Below, piece by piece: positions 21,920-33,600 of a DNA stretch of 64,000 bases. A model generated the notes under the pieces. That model was not told the origin of the DNA. It did not search any database and saw nothing but the letters and a program-made list of their open reading frames with translations. Within the stretch, counting starts at the first letter, position 1. The number at the start of each line of letters is the position of its first letter. The translations under genes were made by a program, and so were the position numbers. This DNA is from Paracyclopina nana (Eukaryota; Arthropoda; Copepoda; Cyclopoida; Cyclopettidae), in assembly GCA_019096065.1 (NCBI GenBank), contig JAGUCH010000007.1, positions 7,078,215 to 7,142,214 on the forward strand, written 5' to 3'.

Positions 21920-22809
21920 GCCAGTTCCACCTTACTTCTGATATCTGAGTTTTCGCAAATCATTTCGCGTTTTCTGAGCTGAGCAACTTATCATCGTCTG
22001 GGCCTCAGCAAAAACTACGGCTTCTTCAAGTGCCGAATTGCTTTGCCTGCCTCATCTTATCATATCATATTTACGTTAGCATGGCATAACTTGAGCCTTG
22101 CCGACTACAATATTCTCATGTGCGTATATAGCTAATTCGCACTTTTTCACGCATCTCAGCGAAAAGCTACATTTACAGCGTTCGTCACGCACATTATAAT
22201 TAGCTCCACAGGTAGAAAGCCATAGCAGAAAATCAGAGGTTAAGGTCTTATCTCGTCACCTCACGTGAGCAGGTAATAACAATAACCTTCTCGTACTCGG
22301 TTCAGCACTTGCACATAAAATTCTGTACGGTGCGACGAACAGATTACTTTCCATATTAGCTATATTAAGGGGCGCTATCGCCCAACAAAAATACGGGTGC
22401 GTGGAGGCATCCGAAATCAGGTGTCATAAGCAGAGAAAAGAAGAAAGTTCAAGCCCATAAACCAAGGGACTAGCCCCTGGAGCATCGCTTTATTCTTCTG
22501 ATCCCAGATGCCTTACGCACCTTAGCTCAAGCAAGGGGCAAAACCCAAGCTGAGACTAGGAACAAAAAGTGAACAAAAATATGGTCTGTTTAGCACACAC
22601 TGCGGTACCATCTTTCCATCAGTCTTATTTTCTCTTTTGGTAAAAGACGCAGTACATATTAGCCTCGACACCTTTCAAAACTTCAGCAAGGTTCTCGATG
22701 CACATTAATAATAAGTCCACATTAAAGCACTGCTCCTTGGTTCTCATGCCTCTACGCTATAATGGCATGACATTACTGGTGGAATTAATGATTCACGATT
22801 ACCACCCGT

Positions 22810-22822
22810 GGCGCCCCCTAGC
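22810..22822 (-). promoter_or_regulatory. CTCF-like motif 1
   Basis: GGCGCCCCCTAGC, which is close to the reverse complement of the CTCF core (CCASYAGRKGGCRS). Confidence 0.45.
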
Positions 22823-23413
22823 ACTAACACAGCGGTAATTTATATTCATAACGTTTCGTTCTTAGACTGAGTGCTAAGATGATATTTGCATTCTCATTGG
22901 CGCATAAGAAGCACCGGTTATTATCATGAGCTCTTTTTCACATCAGCACGCTCAGAACTTTTCCAAGTCAATGCCCTCATATTTTACCTTTTAAATGATA
23001 GGGCTCGCTTTTGAGCCCCACAAAAATTAACTGCCTTCGTGTAATTAGCGCCATTTGCCAAGAGCTCATTTATGAGTCTAACCTGAGGTGGAGAGGCAAC
23101 TACTCAGCTTATGGCCACTATTACGGCAGCGTCTCATTTGGCTTGTAGGGGGCAGAACCCCAAGCACAAACAGAGTCACAAAGTTAAATGCCTTTATTGA
23201 TGCACATTTTCTTTACGTACAATGTGGCGATATGCTCCTCGTTTGCACACTTCTCAAGTTATAGCGTGCTACGTAGTTCTTATCCACAAAGCATGTGCGC
23301 ATTCATGATCCCTCTAGGTCATATTTTGTCGATGAAGCAAATGGAAATAGTTCCTTTGCTACACCTTTTGTATATTGCAAACTTTACTGTCCGTTCCAGC
23401 CACTCTTTTGGCT

Positions 23414-23429
23414 AGCGGCACCATCTAGC
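23414..23429 (-). promoter_or_regulatory. CTCF-like motif 2 (weaker)
   Basis: AGCGGCACCATCTAGCG, in the same position of the unit as the other sites. It resembles the GCGCCATCTAGC form seen in host repeats of this window. Confidence 0.35.
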
Positions 23430-23480
23430 GAGCTTCACTGCTGTACTAACCTTTATGCTCATAAGGCGCAAGCAAGTAAA

Positions 23481-23588
23481 ATGCCAGCGTACACAGCTTA
23501 TCTCGCATTCTTTATCGCCATTATCTTAGCGATCATTTTGTTGGTGGGCAAGCTTACTTCTTTCACTGAGAAAGTTATTTTCAGCTAA
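23481..23588 (+). CDS. Possible 35-aa single-pass membrane micropeptide
   Basis: ATG at 23481 opens a 35-codon frame whose centre is strongly hydrophobic (LAFFIAIILAIILLVG), with KLTSFTEK after the membrane segment. It lies about 60 bp after CTCF-like motif 2. No clear promoter and no equivalent in the neighbouring units, so it may be chance in AT-rich DNA. Confidence 0.25.
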   Translation: MPAYTAYLAFFIAIILAIILLVGKLTSFTEKVIFS

Positions 23589-24243
23589 GTCTGGAGCCTC
23601 AGTAACACGTTCCAGATCAGATCGCCCCATTTTGCACAGTGGTCGAGCCCTAAAATCGAACGATTTACAGGAAGTGCAAAATTATAGTAGCATCATGTCA
23701 GCTAGCTTTACTAGCCTCCACGCTTAACATTATTGCTCATAGAACATGACTTTTTCTTCAAGTTTTTTATAAGCATCATAAGTGTTCTTAGGCCACACAT
23801 AATACATTATAATGGGCTCGAAGCCCTACAAAAATTGTGTGACCTTTAGCAGACAGTGGTCCTATGGCCATAAGCTTATATTAAGCGCTTTCTAACTGGA
23901 AGCTTTTAGTAAGATTCCAGTGTACTGCTACATGACAGACCACTGAATGCTACTGCACGGTACCTACTCCTGGGGACAGAACCCCAGAAGCAGACAAGCA
24001 CAAAGTTGTCATAAAGTAATGGTTTGTTCGTACATTTTTGTTTAGCAACCATCAAACCATTTTCTCATTTACATTGAACATTCTCATACTTGTAGCATGA
24101 ATAGCCATTTTTAAGCCACCTGCAGCTACAGTAAAGAAGGCTATGTATTACAGCCCCAAGCACATACCTGCAAAGCTATTATTTCGGGTTTCGCTTCGCA
24201 GGCAGGCAGTAATTTTCAGGTGCAGCATAGTCAACGAGTCATG

Positions 24244-24258
24244 GAGCGCCCTCTGGCG
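24244..24258 (-). promoter_or_regulatory. CTCF-like motif 3
   Basis: GAGCGCCCTCTGGCG, close to the reverse complement of the CTCF core, in the corresponding place of its repeat unit. Confidence 0.45.
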
Positions 24259-25071
24259 CAACCCTCAGTACTATTAACCGCAACGTTTGTAACGTTTTAC
24301 CCATTTACTGTCTGCCGTACCATTGCTTTTTATGGGCAGTGTCTGCCATTATTTTCATCTTCTAGCAAAACCACACAGCGGGGAAGACGTTCAATAATGT
24401 TTTTTGCCAAGCAATAACCATTACTCAACTCATGGCAGTTCATTGTCTGTTCAGAAGGGTCATTGTCCCTCATCCAACCCAAAACTTCTGGCTCGCTAAA
24501 GGCCAACTTTAGGCACAGACACATAACCTGTTTGAGTACTATTTATTTGTTTCCATGTAATGGTAAACGAGCACTCACTGTTTATCGTTTTCATTGTAAA
24601 GCTTTACCTTATAGCTTTGTCTAGTTATCATTAAAGGCCCAAAATGGGGCCACATAAAAATTGTGCGCTTATTTGTGACTGAGTACCAGTACAGATAGCT
24701 CGGTTATAGGACGGAAAAGCAAGAGCTACTAGAGCAATTATCGGCCTTTTTATAAGGCGCGTACTCTGCGGCATCAGTCACCTTTGCAACTCAATCTGGT
24801 CCCAGGGCAAAACCATAGAACCAGACGAGGAACAAAAAGATAATAAAGTATGGTTTCCAGTAGGTTCTAGCTCAATTCATGACCAAGCATCATGATATCT
24901 ATCTTTGAATACATAATCAAGTCCGGATGTTTTCTATAAACTCCTTGCCAAACTTAGTATTGGTCTGGTCAACTTATTAAGCCATGCATAACGGCACCAA
25001 TGATGTACTGTTTCAGGTACTAGGTTGTTGCATAAAATATGCATCATCCTTGCCACAGTTATATGGGGATA

Positions 25072-25089
25072 GTCGCGCCCCCTGGAGGC
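25072..25089 (-). promoter_or_regulatory. CTCF-like motif 4 (best match)
   Basis: GTCGCGCCCCCTGGAGGC. The core CGCCCCCTGG is the classic reverse-strand CTCF sequence. Confidence 0.5.
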
Positions 25090-25468
25090 TACGGCTACGT
25101 CACATACGTTGCAGCCAGCACACTTTTACTAATGGTTTCAGTGGTCACTGCACCCAAAATATCATAGACAGATTTTTTGATATAAGTCAGCTTTTTTATA
25201 TAGAAGCTTGTTCAGCTGACCGAGCAAGAACTTTAGCTTAGTTTACCTTAATGCTCAAATTTCCATACGTGTACATATCTTGTAGGGAAAGTTCTGCAAA
25301 GGCTACTCAGCATTTATTAGAATTTGGCAGAATTTTGACAAATCCAGTCGCTTTTGGATATCTTTTTCCCGAGCAAAACTACAATGTTTTAGTTTGCAGT
25401 CTGCTTATTTTGCAAAATTATCTGCTAATTTAGCAAAAACGTTTTCAAATGGGCGCGGGCCCCTTGGT

Positions 25469-25484
25469 CTCTAGGTGGCGCCAC
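25469..25484 (+). promoter_or_regulatory. CTCF-like motif 5, opposite orientation
   Basis: CTCTAGGTGGCGCCAC matches the forward CTCF core on the plus strand. It lies directly upstream of TATA-like sequences at 25,491 and 25,524. Confidence 0.45.
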
Positions 25485-25523
25485 ACCCCTTATATAATTG
25501 CACCCTGACGCGGGCCAGGATGT

Positions 25524-25822
25524 TATAATATAAGCGCTACGTTTTTCCTATTGGTGTGCATTGTTATAGTTTTAGGGCAGACTGTTCCCTTGGAATTCTT
25601 GGGCTGTTTCGGTCTAGACTTCAGCTTGCTTTAACAAAGGGGTAAAACCGCCTCAAACTAGATGTGGTCGCGTCTGTTTTAAGGACGCCTCCATTTTTTT
25701 GGAATTTTTAGTGACAGCGCGCACTCGCTCTCTGGCTTGTGCGTGCTCTGGCTCTGGGTACCCCCCCTACCCAAGAAGCTCAGGTTTTGGGAGGAAAATC
25801 CTTCCAAAACTTGGCAGTCTTC
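25524..25822 (+). promoter_or_regulatory. Candidate plus-strand promoter and leader exon with strong 5' splice site
   Basis: TATAATATAAG (25,524-25,534) follows the inverted CTCF-like site. About 290 bp downstream, CTTCAGGTAAGTAT at 25,817-25,830 is a near-perfect splice donor. The exon between has no long ORF. I could not identify the matching acceptor. A rightward transcript from here would pass through the structured modules at 25.88-26.15 kb and then run antisense to pol. Confidence 0.4.
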
Positions 25823-25877
25823 AGGTAAGTATCCTTTTGCTCAGTACTAATAAAATAATAATAATTTTTTAAATAAA

Positions 25878-26145
25878 CATGGTCACAGGACGCTGTGGCC
25901 ATGAACGTTTCTAAAGTTGCTTAATGCAACGTAATCTATTATCGCGCTTGCTCTAGCCCAATTCGGGCAGAGCAGTGCATGAAGAACGGCGACCCGCTTG
26001 CAAGGGTGTCGCATCCTTCATTTTTGTCTTCTAATTTTTATTTTTAAAGTTGCTTAATGCAACGTAGGCTATTATTGCGCTAGCCCACGCCCACCCATGG
26101 CTGGGCAGCGCTGCGATTAAAGAATGGCGACCCGTTCTTTGATTC
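25878..26145 (+). ncRNA. Duplicated RNA-like module with compensatory changes
   Basis: Two modules start with AAAGTTGCTTAATGCAACGTA at 25,913 and 26,046. Each then has (a) the small stem GTTGC/GCAAC, (b) a longer hairpin, GCTCT-A-GCCC...GGGC-AGAGC in module 1 and GCGCT-A-GCCCA...TGGGC-AGCGC in module 2, and (c) a third stem around a shared GGCGACCCG. In stem (b) a T-A pair in one copy is a G-C pair in the other, which is what selection on structure produces. An 11-bp hairpin (25,878-25,888 with 25,893-25,903) precedes them and contains one pair that is U-G only in plus-strand RNA. Function unknown; export, packaging or translation elements are candidates. Confidence 0.5.
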
Positions 26146-27660
26146 ATATTGAAATGTCGATTGGCACTTGTCAAGTTGGCCAAAGTCTTTTTGCAGCTTA
26201 AGCAGATTGCTTTTCCATCTGGAAGCTTGGCAATATTGTATAGTACACGCTCAGTTGAAAGAGCTGTACGTGGGACAAGAAGAAGTAGCCAAGAGGCGCT
26301 ACTGAGCTCCCCTATTTTATTCTTGCTCTTTTTATCAAATCCATATAGTATGCAAGTATCAGGTGGCAGCCTGATACTTCTCGTCCATGATGTTAAGAAT
26401 TGATGTGCCCTAGTTGTTCAGCACACACCTTATTTTATCATTCATTTTATTTATATTACACTACGTGCCAAGTGGCCGATAGTAGTGGTAATCTTATGCG
26501 AGTGCCCTTGTTCGGTTCAGTCCGAGGGTGGCGTACATTTCGCATTTAGTTTATAGCTTGAGTTTACCACCTTCGTGGAACTCAAGCGTAGAATTCCAGC
26601 AATTATCCTTTATGCTGAACTCTTACATCGCCTCATTAAGATTTTATCAAAGAGGCGGTCAACTCTGAAGTCCATAATGGAAGCAAGATTTTTGCTTAAT
26701 CAACCTTAATCAACCCCATTTGCACTTGCAGTCGCACACTGGTATGGAGCTAGTCACACCAGAGCTGCCCCCAAAAGGTTGCAAATGGTTTTCACTTATC
26801 ATCTTTTGGAGACAAATAGTGTTCTATTAAAAGGTAGCAAGACATAAATGCCTTATATTTTATAATATTGTAACGCTGACGCCAGTGCTATTGTGCTGGC
26901 TAAGCATTTCACTGATGAGTAAAAAATCGTAAAAAAGGTACACGAATTTGTAATCATTCGTGACATTTTGTTCGGGTTATTTTCAAGTTATAAGCTCGAA
27001 AACAGTTCCACACATCGTACCATTCGCATCTATGCGTTGTTCAAGGGTTCCATTTGAACATAGCCACAGTGCATCAGGCACTTCGTTAATTTTATAGTAA
27101 TATCATCAGTGGGAGTGGCATAAAAGCTGCGCCCCACTGATCACTTTGATCAACCCCACTTGCAACTTCCAATTGCCTAGGGGCAAAGTTCTGAAAGATT
27201 TTATCATACATCTGAAGCCAGCATCCTAAGTTACGCCAAATCAGATTTTTATTTGCATGACGTTCTTAGTATACTAGCTATAACAGTATCAGGGGCCTAA
27301 TAAGAGGCTCCATTCCCTGGTGATGACATATTACCCTACACATTGATTTTGTTAAATCAGACGCAGCAATATTTTGTTCACTTTATTTCCATACTTTCTG
27401 GCATCTGCCACGGGAGTATTTGGCCTTTGTGCATCACGATTCCCCATATACATAAGTGCTTTATGGTACAAATGTATATACTTAGAAAGCATGACCACAC
27501 TCGGTTATGGTTAAAGCAATAGGCAAAATATAACCTTTTTCTTTACACTTTTAGTATTCCATTACCAGTTACTAGCTGGTAATGTTTGTTTTCGTAAAAA
27601 GCATGGCCACCGTACTTACTATATGAAAATGTGGCATCTTACGAATACCAAATAAAGACC
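26146..27660. other. Structured non-coding DNA between modules and pol
   Basis: No gene. Several stable hairpins stand out: AAGTATCAGG/CCTGATACTT at 26,354-26,379; CTTGAGTT..CCAC-CTTC-GTGG..AACTCAAG at 26,557-26,586; CATTACCAG/CTGGTAATG at 27,560-27,584; CACGAAT/ATTCGTG near 26,940. A short motif TCAACCCCAYTTGCA occurs at 26,711 and 27,150, suggesting another old duplication. In the minus-strand genomic RNA this would be a very long region 3' of pol. Confidence 0.5.
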
Positions 27661-27682
27661 AGATTCTGGTCATTTTATCAGG

Positions 27683-30600
27683 TTACTTGAATTGTTTATG
27701 TACCAGCAGATAGAGTTCGTGGCGGTTCAGCCTTAACTGTTTCAGCTCTTGTACAAAACTATCATTCAAGTGGTCTAAGCCACCTGCTTCCAGGAACTTG
27801 GAGTAATCTTGGACCGTTGCCACGTTAGTATCTTTCCTCCAAGCAGGAACCACCTTCTGTAAAATATATTTTTCATTAGGTTTTGGCCTAGGATTCCTGA
27901 ACGAGTATTTGATCCGGGCCAATTCACGTTCCTCTGGAGTGAGCGCAGACTCACGTGGATGTCCAGGATTATAGTGGATAGGTAATTTTCTATTATATCG
28001 GCGTGTTACCATCGCTTTATAATCAACTCTTGGTTTGTCTCGTAGCCCTTCACGAGGACGCTGGAGAATTTTTAGAGGTATCGCTGCAGCAGCACCTTCC
28101 GGCTCCACTTCATCACTGGCCCCAGGCACTGCGGCTTCCTTAATTGGTGATAACAATTCATCTTCCGGAGAACTAGTACTAGAAGACTCACTATCATTTT
28201 GTAACATATCTGTCTCGTATATTTGTTCCCGTGTGGGGGCTGACGGAATTACATTACTTTTTATACTCTGATTTCCATCCTCTTCTTTGTCATTTTTCTT
28301 TGGCGACATAGAGAGTTTTTTCTTTAGTAATTGTGAGCCTCGCTTAAAGGCATCTAGAAATCGGTTTTTTGTATCAGGAGAAAACTTTCTGTTCTCCGCC
28401 ATTACTTTAGATAGAGTCTCTTCAAAATCTTTCTCAGATTCAAAGGTTTCTAGCACATCAGCAATTGTAGGCTGATATAGTGGTTGGCTGTCTATATATT
28501 CATCATCTATGAATTCACCTACATTTTCTAGTGCCGAAGCTAGCGATTCAAGATCCGTATCAAACTTATCTTGATTTATAAGCAACGAGGCCTCGCTCAC
28601 TACTTTTGAGATGTCAGCTTCTTCCTGTTCTGGGCTTTTGGGGCTGGGGCGCGGTGACCTTCGACCTCTAAAAGCACGAGGAACTGGACTGACATCATCA
28701 TTCAATAGTGTCCCAGTCATATTAGTAGGTGTACTTATTTGACTGGGGCTGCGTGGTCGAGTGGATTTCGGTACTTCGAGGAATACCTTCCCTTTTGCAG
28801 CCAAGTCTTCAAAAGTGGGTAAATCTTCCGATTGGAGAGACTTAAGCTCCTCGTAGAGGGTAGTCTCATATGTTTTGCTACTAGATTCGAGTAACTGGTC
28901 AATGAGTTTATCAGCCTTCTGTTCATCCGGAGAAAGGTACGAACCTTCCTTCATATGAGCAGAATCAGCAGAATCAGTCACACCTTCATTAGGCGGTGGT
29001 TTAGGTACATAATTGTCCCATTGCTGCTTAACAATTCTACGATTTTCCTCCTGGATGCGACGCACATCAGAGGGCTTAAACAAATCAGTAGCCTTCTTCC
29101 GCAGTATAGATCCAGAATGTTTCAAGGTTTGGTGATCCTTTATGGTAGAGGTTCCTAGCGAAGAAGTAGCAGTAATAAGTTCTTCTGTTACGTTGGAAGC
29201 CCATTCACTTTTCGCTTCATCTCGAGCGGCAATACTTTGTGACACTCGATTTCGCAATGCATACTCATTTACTTCAGGCTCATCCTCCTCCAAGAATTTA
29301 AGCATTTCATTCCTGGAAAGACGTTGTAACATCTCATCAGGAGTGTAAGGCCGCATAAGCAAATGAGTTATCTTTTCAGGTAAGAACTTATATAACTCAT
29401 GAAACCGGTACAACTTTACATGATCCAGACTGACTTCACGAGTTAGTCCATCATGCAAATAAGGTTTTACTGTCACAGTGGAGTGGGACCCCACATCAAT
29501 CACCTCAAATAGATCCTGCATGAATTTGTACCCATGCTTATTTACAGGATGTTTAATAACTAAGACTAATGAACCAATTTCAGGTTTAAACGAAGGCCTT
29601 TCAGTGGCTTTCATTAGTTCAAAACGTCTTTGCTCTTCCTCATCATACTTCCTCATGACATCCTGCCATTCAGCTTTATGTATGATGTCCTCACTTTCGC
29701 TCAATATTTCAAAGACATCACGTCCAAGGTGGTAACCTGGCATTTTGTCAAAGAATAGAGAGAATGGAGTAGGTATTACTTTGACTCCATTCGGGTCAGT
29801 ATATGATAAATAAGTTAGTGGGCGGTTATTTATGGCATATACAGACAGTTTAAATACTTCACTCATAGGCCGCTTATATGACTTGGAGTTTAGTATTAAA
29901 GCATTCCTCAAAACACGAACACTGTTCTCAGCATAAGCATTTGAATGTTTGTTTGGTGACAGTGTTCTGTATTGGCACAATTCCTGTATTTTATACTTGT
30001 CAATCAAGCGCTGGAGGGCATGGTTACTAGTAAGCTGCGCTCCATTATCAGCCAATAAGGTTTTAGGCACACCAAACAAGGAGGTTACTTCTTCCATAGC
30101 AGTAGCTACCTCCCTGTAAGTGGAATTTAACAAAGGTTTAGCTATTATCATTTTCGAATAAACATCGATAATAACTAGGCATACTTTGGCATCCTTTCCT
30201 TTGACTAAAGTTTGATCAAAGTAAGCAAGGTCAATCATAACAAGGTCAAAGGGCTTATCCGGAATACGGAATCTGCCCTTACCCACAAACCTTGTATTTG
30301 CTTGTCTATACAGTGCACAATGCATGCACGCACCTACAATTATTCTACTTATTCTAGCAGAATAAGTTGAGAACATAGACTGTGTAAACAAGGTATTCAC
30401 CTTCTTACTTCCTAAATGGTTATGTAAAAGGTGAATGCAGGCCATCAAGTAAACACAATTTTGCATGCTCATATACACTTTCGTGTTGGTGGCCTTCGTA
30501 AAAGGTAACTTTACATTCTTTCTAATAACAAGAAGTGCACAATCAATGACACGGTACCTGGCCGCAATACTGGTAGGTACCTCGTGTTCAGGAGTGAGAA

Positions 30601-33600
30601 CTAACATGTTCACTAGTTTTTGAGTTTCCTCACAGTTTTGTTGCAAACGTATGAGAAGGTTGCGTGTAATTCCTGGTAAATGTACCGATATTTTACGCTT
30701 AACAGTAATTGCGTCAACAATAACATTGTTTTCTATGTCAAAGACAGGGGATTCAGGGTTAGCTTCACCTTCAAATGAATGCGAAACCTCAGTTAACCTG
30801 TCAACCTCATTATCATCCTTATGACGCGCATGAAGAATAGTGGAAGTGTCATCATGAACAAAAGGTGGAGAGGAACCTATTAGTTCAACCCACTTGTCAT
30901 TCAGACATTGTAATCTTTTTTGTAGTAAAGACTTTGACATAGTACCTGAATTAACCAAAGTGTCAAATACATGTGTCAAAAGTTCCTGCGTGGTTATTAC
31001 TTTAGAGGAAATTTCCTCCGGGAGTGGATAAACACCAGCATAAATGTCCTTCGTAATTTGCGATTGAATGGAATACGGTGCAAAGAACACTGTATTTCCC
31101 TCAGTTTGATGATACTTATTCAATAATATATCAACAATTTCAATCTCAGTTCTTGGCACAGCACGTATTTTCCACGCTACTGGCAAGGAGTATATTCTCG
31201 CTGCAAGTCTGTGCGTAAAAGCATCTTTACCAGTAAATGAGCTAGCCAGTATACTGGCAATCGATAGACAATCAGTTACTATCACTAACCGCTCATACGC
31301 AAAGAGTATACTTTTATAGTGGTGTATCATCATTAATACACCTAATGCTTCTCGCTGAAACGAGTGGTAAGACAAGCACACTGACAATGGGAATCTAGCA
31401 CTGTGAGCCCCAACACACACTGCCTTCCCATTGGCATCAATTTCCATAAGTAGAGCTGAGGTACTTATTACACCCGAGTCTACTACTAAATACGCTTCCT
31501 TGAAGTTAGGCAAGGCCAAGGACATTCCTGTCTTTATTTCCTCTATAACCTTGTAAAAGCATTTTTCTTGAAAAGGGGAGAAGTTAAACTTCCCTGTTTT
31601 CCCCTGTTTAGTTGCCATTACATCCAATAGAGGTGCCGTGTAAGTGGCCATGTTAGGACAATATTGGCTTAACCAGTTGGTCATACCAATGAACTTTTGT
31701 AATTGCTTCTTTGTTGAAGGCATCGGGAAGTCATCAAACGCAGTCCTGTATTTATCAGGCATCTGCATCGTCATAACTCCATGCTCATCAATTTTTATGA
31801 GGTGTCCAAGGACTGTAGCTTCCTTGACCCCTAATTGAGTCTTTTTGATTTGTAATAATGCATTTAGTTCCCTTAAACTGTCAAACAGTTTCCTGAGATC
31901 ACCTAAATGCCTCTTATAATCGTCTAGAGTTGCCGGCTTCGGTTTGTCCGGATTCTTGCAAGAGACCAATAAATCGTCTACATAGACACAAGTGAAAGGT
32001 AATATTTCAGGATTAATTGCCTGAATTAATAAAGATGAAAATTCTCTCACAGCCAAGGCCGTACCCTGCAATATAGCCTTACTTTTCAAATAAAGGCCTC
32101 TATACCTAGACCGTGGTGACGTCACAGCCAGGCAGCACATATCTGCACTGTCAGAATCAACAGGTAAGTTGTCATATCCTGAGGTGACATCAAAAGATGA
32201 CATCAAACATGAGTTCGAAAGCATCCCTAATAATGTAGGAATAGGCGGAACAATATGTTCAGATGGCGTAAAAATCAGGTTCTTATTAAAGGACGTCAGG
32301 TCCACTAATAACCTAGGTTTACGTTGTTTCATAGGTAACTTTTCATCGTTTGGCCTTGATGTTAAGAAGCAAGGGCAAGCAGAGTACCTATTTAAAGACT
32401 TATCTACTATTTCAATTAAGCCAGAAGATAACATTAATGATATCTTCCTATCCACTTGGGTGGTTTCATACTCAGACATGTTAAACACCTTCGGTACCAG
32501 GGGTTTATTGTCCTTTAATTGAAATTTTACGGGGTCCACATTCCATAACCTAAAAGATCTCGGATCATCAGAGAAGATGTCCTTATATTCTATCAATATA
32601 TTCCTGTAGTCTTCTCTGACTTCCACTGGTATGTGGTCCAGGTCAAACTTTAAGACTGTGTCAAGTTCCAATGGAAAGGTGTAGCCAGCTACTCCATTTA
32701 GAACTCGATGTGGGTCAAATTCACTAGGGAACTGCAATAAAAGGTTATAAACCTCTTCATACAGCCTCTGATTCTTTGCCTCGTCTTGCGTTATTTCTAA
32801 AGAGGCGGACACTAAGTCCAATTCAGAGGGGTTTTTAATTACCGTTTGCCTGACACAGAGATCAGCTATTGGGCCTTCATATATAGTAGTGTAACTTTTA
32901 CACATTATCTTAGATCCAGCACGCTTAGCTATACAAAGGGCACAAGCACAATTGTCTGGCTTGTACTCAAAAGGTATAAAACCACCAAACTTTGTCTTTA
33001 TATCCTCAAATGTAGATTCATGTGGATACATAGGCAAGCCCGATAGTAATAACAATGCAGAAGACACTGCTAAACACACCGGTTCTTCTACTGACACATC
33101 ACCATCCATTAAGGTTCTCACCCATATATTATCAGCCACACATTTGTAACGTAAGTGGCCAAATATATTGTAAACTAAGGTAGCCATGTAACCAACATCC
33201 CTTGATTTGGGGCAAGGCACATGGATCATTAGTTCTATATCATTTGCTATCTTATACATGACGGTGGGAGCACCCAAGATAGTGAATTCGTAATATTTAT
33301 CATTTCCATTTCTTTGATAAGCAACAGGAAAGCAATCATAACTATGAACCATGATAGTTAGCACCACTCTCTCCATACCAGCCAGGTAATTCTCTATAGG
33401 AGTGAGAGCTATAGTCCTACATTTATCATGAACGTTTTTGTATTTTACCCAAACTACACTTAGTTTTTCAACTATAGAGTTGAGCTTTAATATAATCCGC
33501 TTTTGTTCCCCAGACAATAATTTATCACTAGGGACAACAACTACCCATGGTAGGCTATTCCAGTTCCATTTACTGACAAACTCCATCAATAGGTCATCCG

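Larger units (their letters stand above)
22369..25090 (+). repeat. Diverged tandem array of non-coding units inside the element
   Basis: A small hairpin followed by ACAAAAATT (or a close form) recurs at 22,369, 23,001, 23,814 and 24,636. Each is followed 158-162 bp later by a GGGCAGAACCCC-like box plus a CACAAAG...ATAAAGTATGGTTTG-like block (22,530; 23,155; 23,972; 24,799). CTCF-like motifs recur at 22,810, 23,414, 24,244 and 25,072. Unit length is about 0.63-0.83 kb. The hairpin stems change in a paired way: GGGCG/CGCCC, GGGCTC/GAGCCC, GGGCT/AGCCC, GGCCC/GGGCC. Outside these boxes the units are strongly diverged, so the boxes look selected. No long ORF is shared between units. Role unknown; repeated transcript ends or small-RNA genes are possible. 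Confidence 0.65.

Noticed and set aside
22997-23030. Hairpin resembling the histone mRNA 3' stem-loop
   Set aside because: Stem plus CACAAAAA tail looks similar, but the loop does not fit the histone consensus and there is no histone gene; kept only as a covarying hairpin.
26915-26950. Hammerhead ribozyme core (CACTGATGAG)
   Set aside because: The required second core strand (CGAAA) and closing stems are missing.
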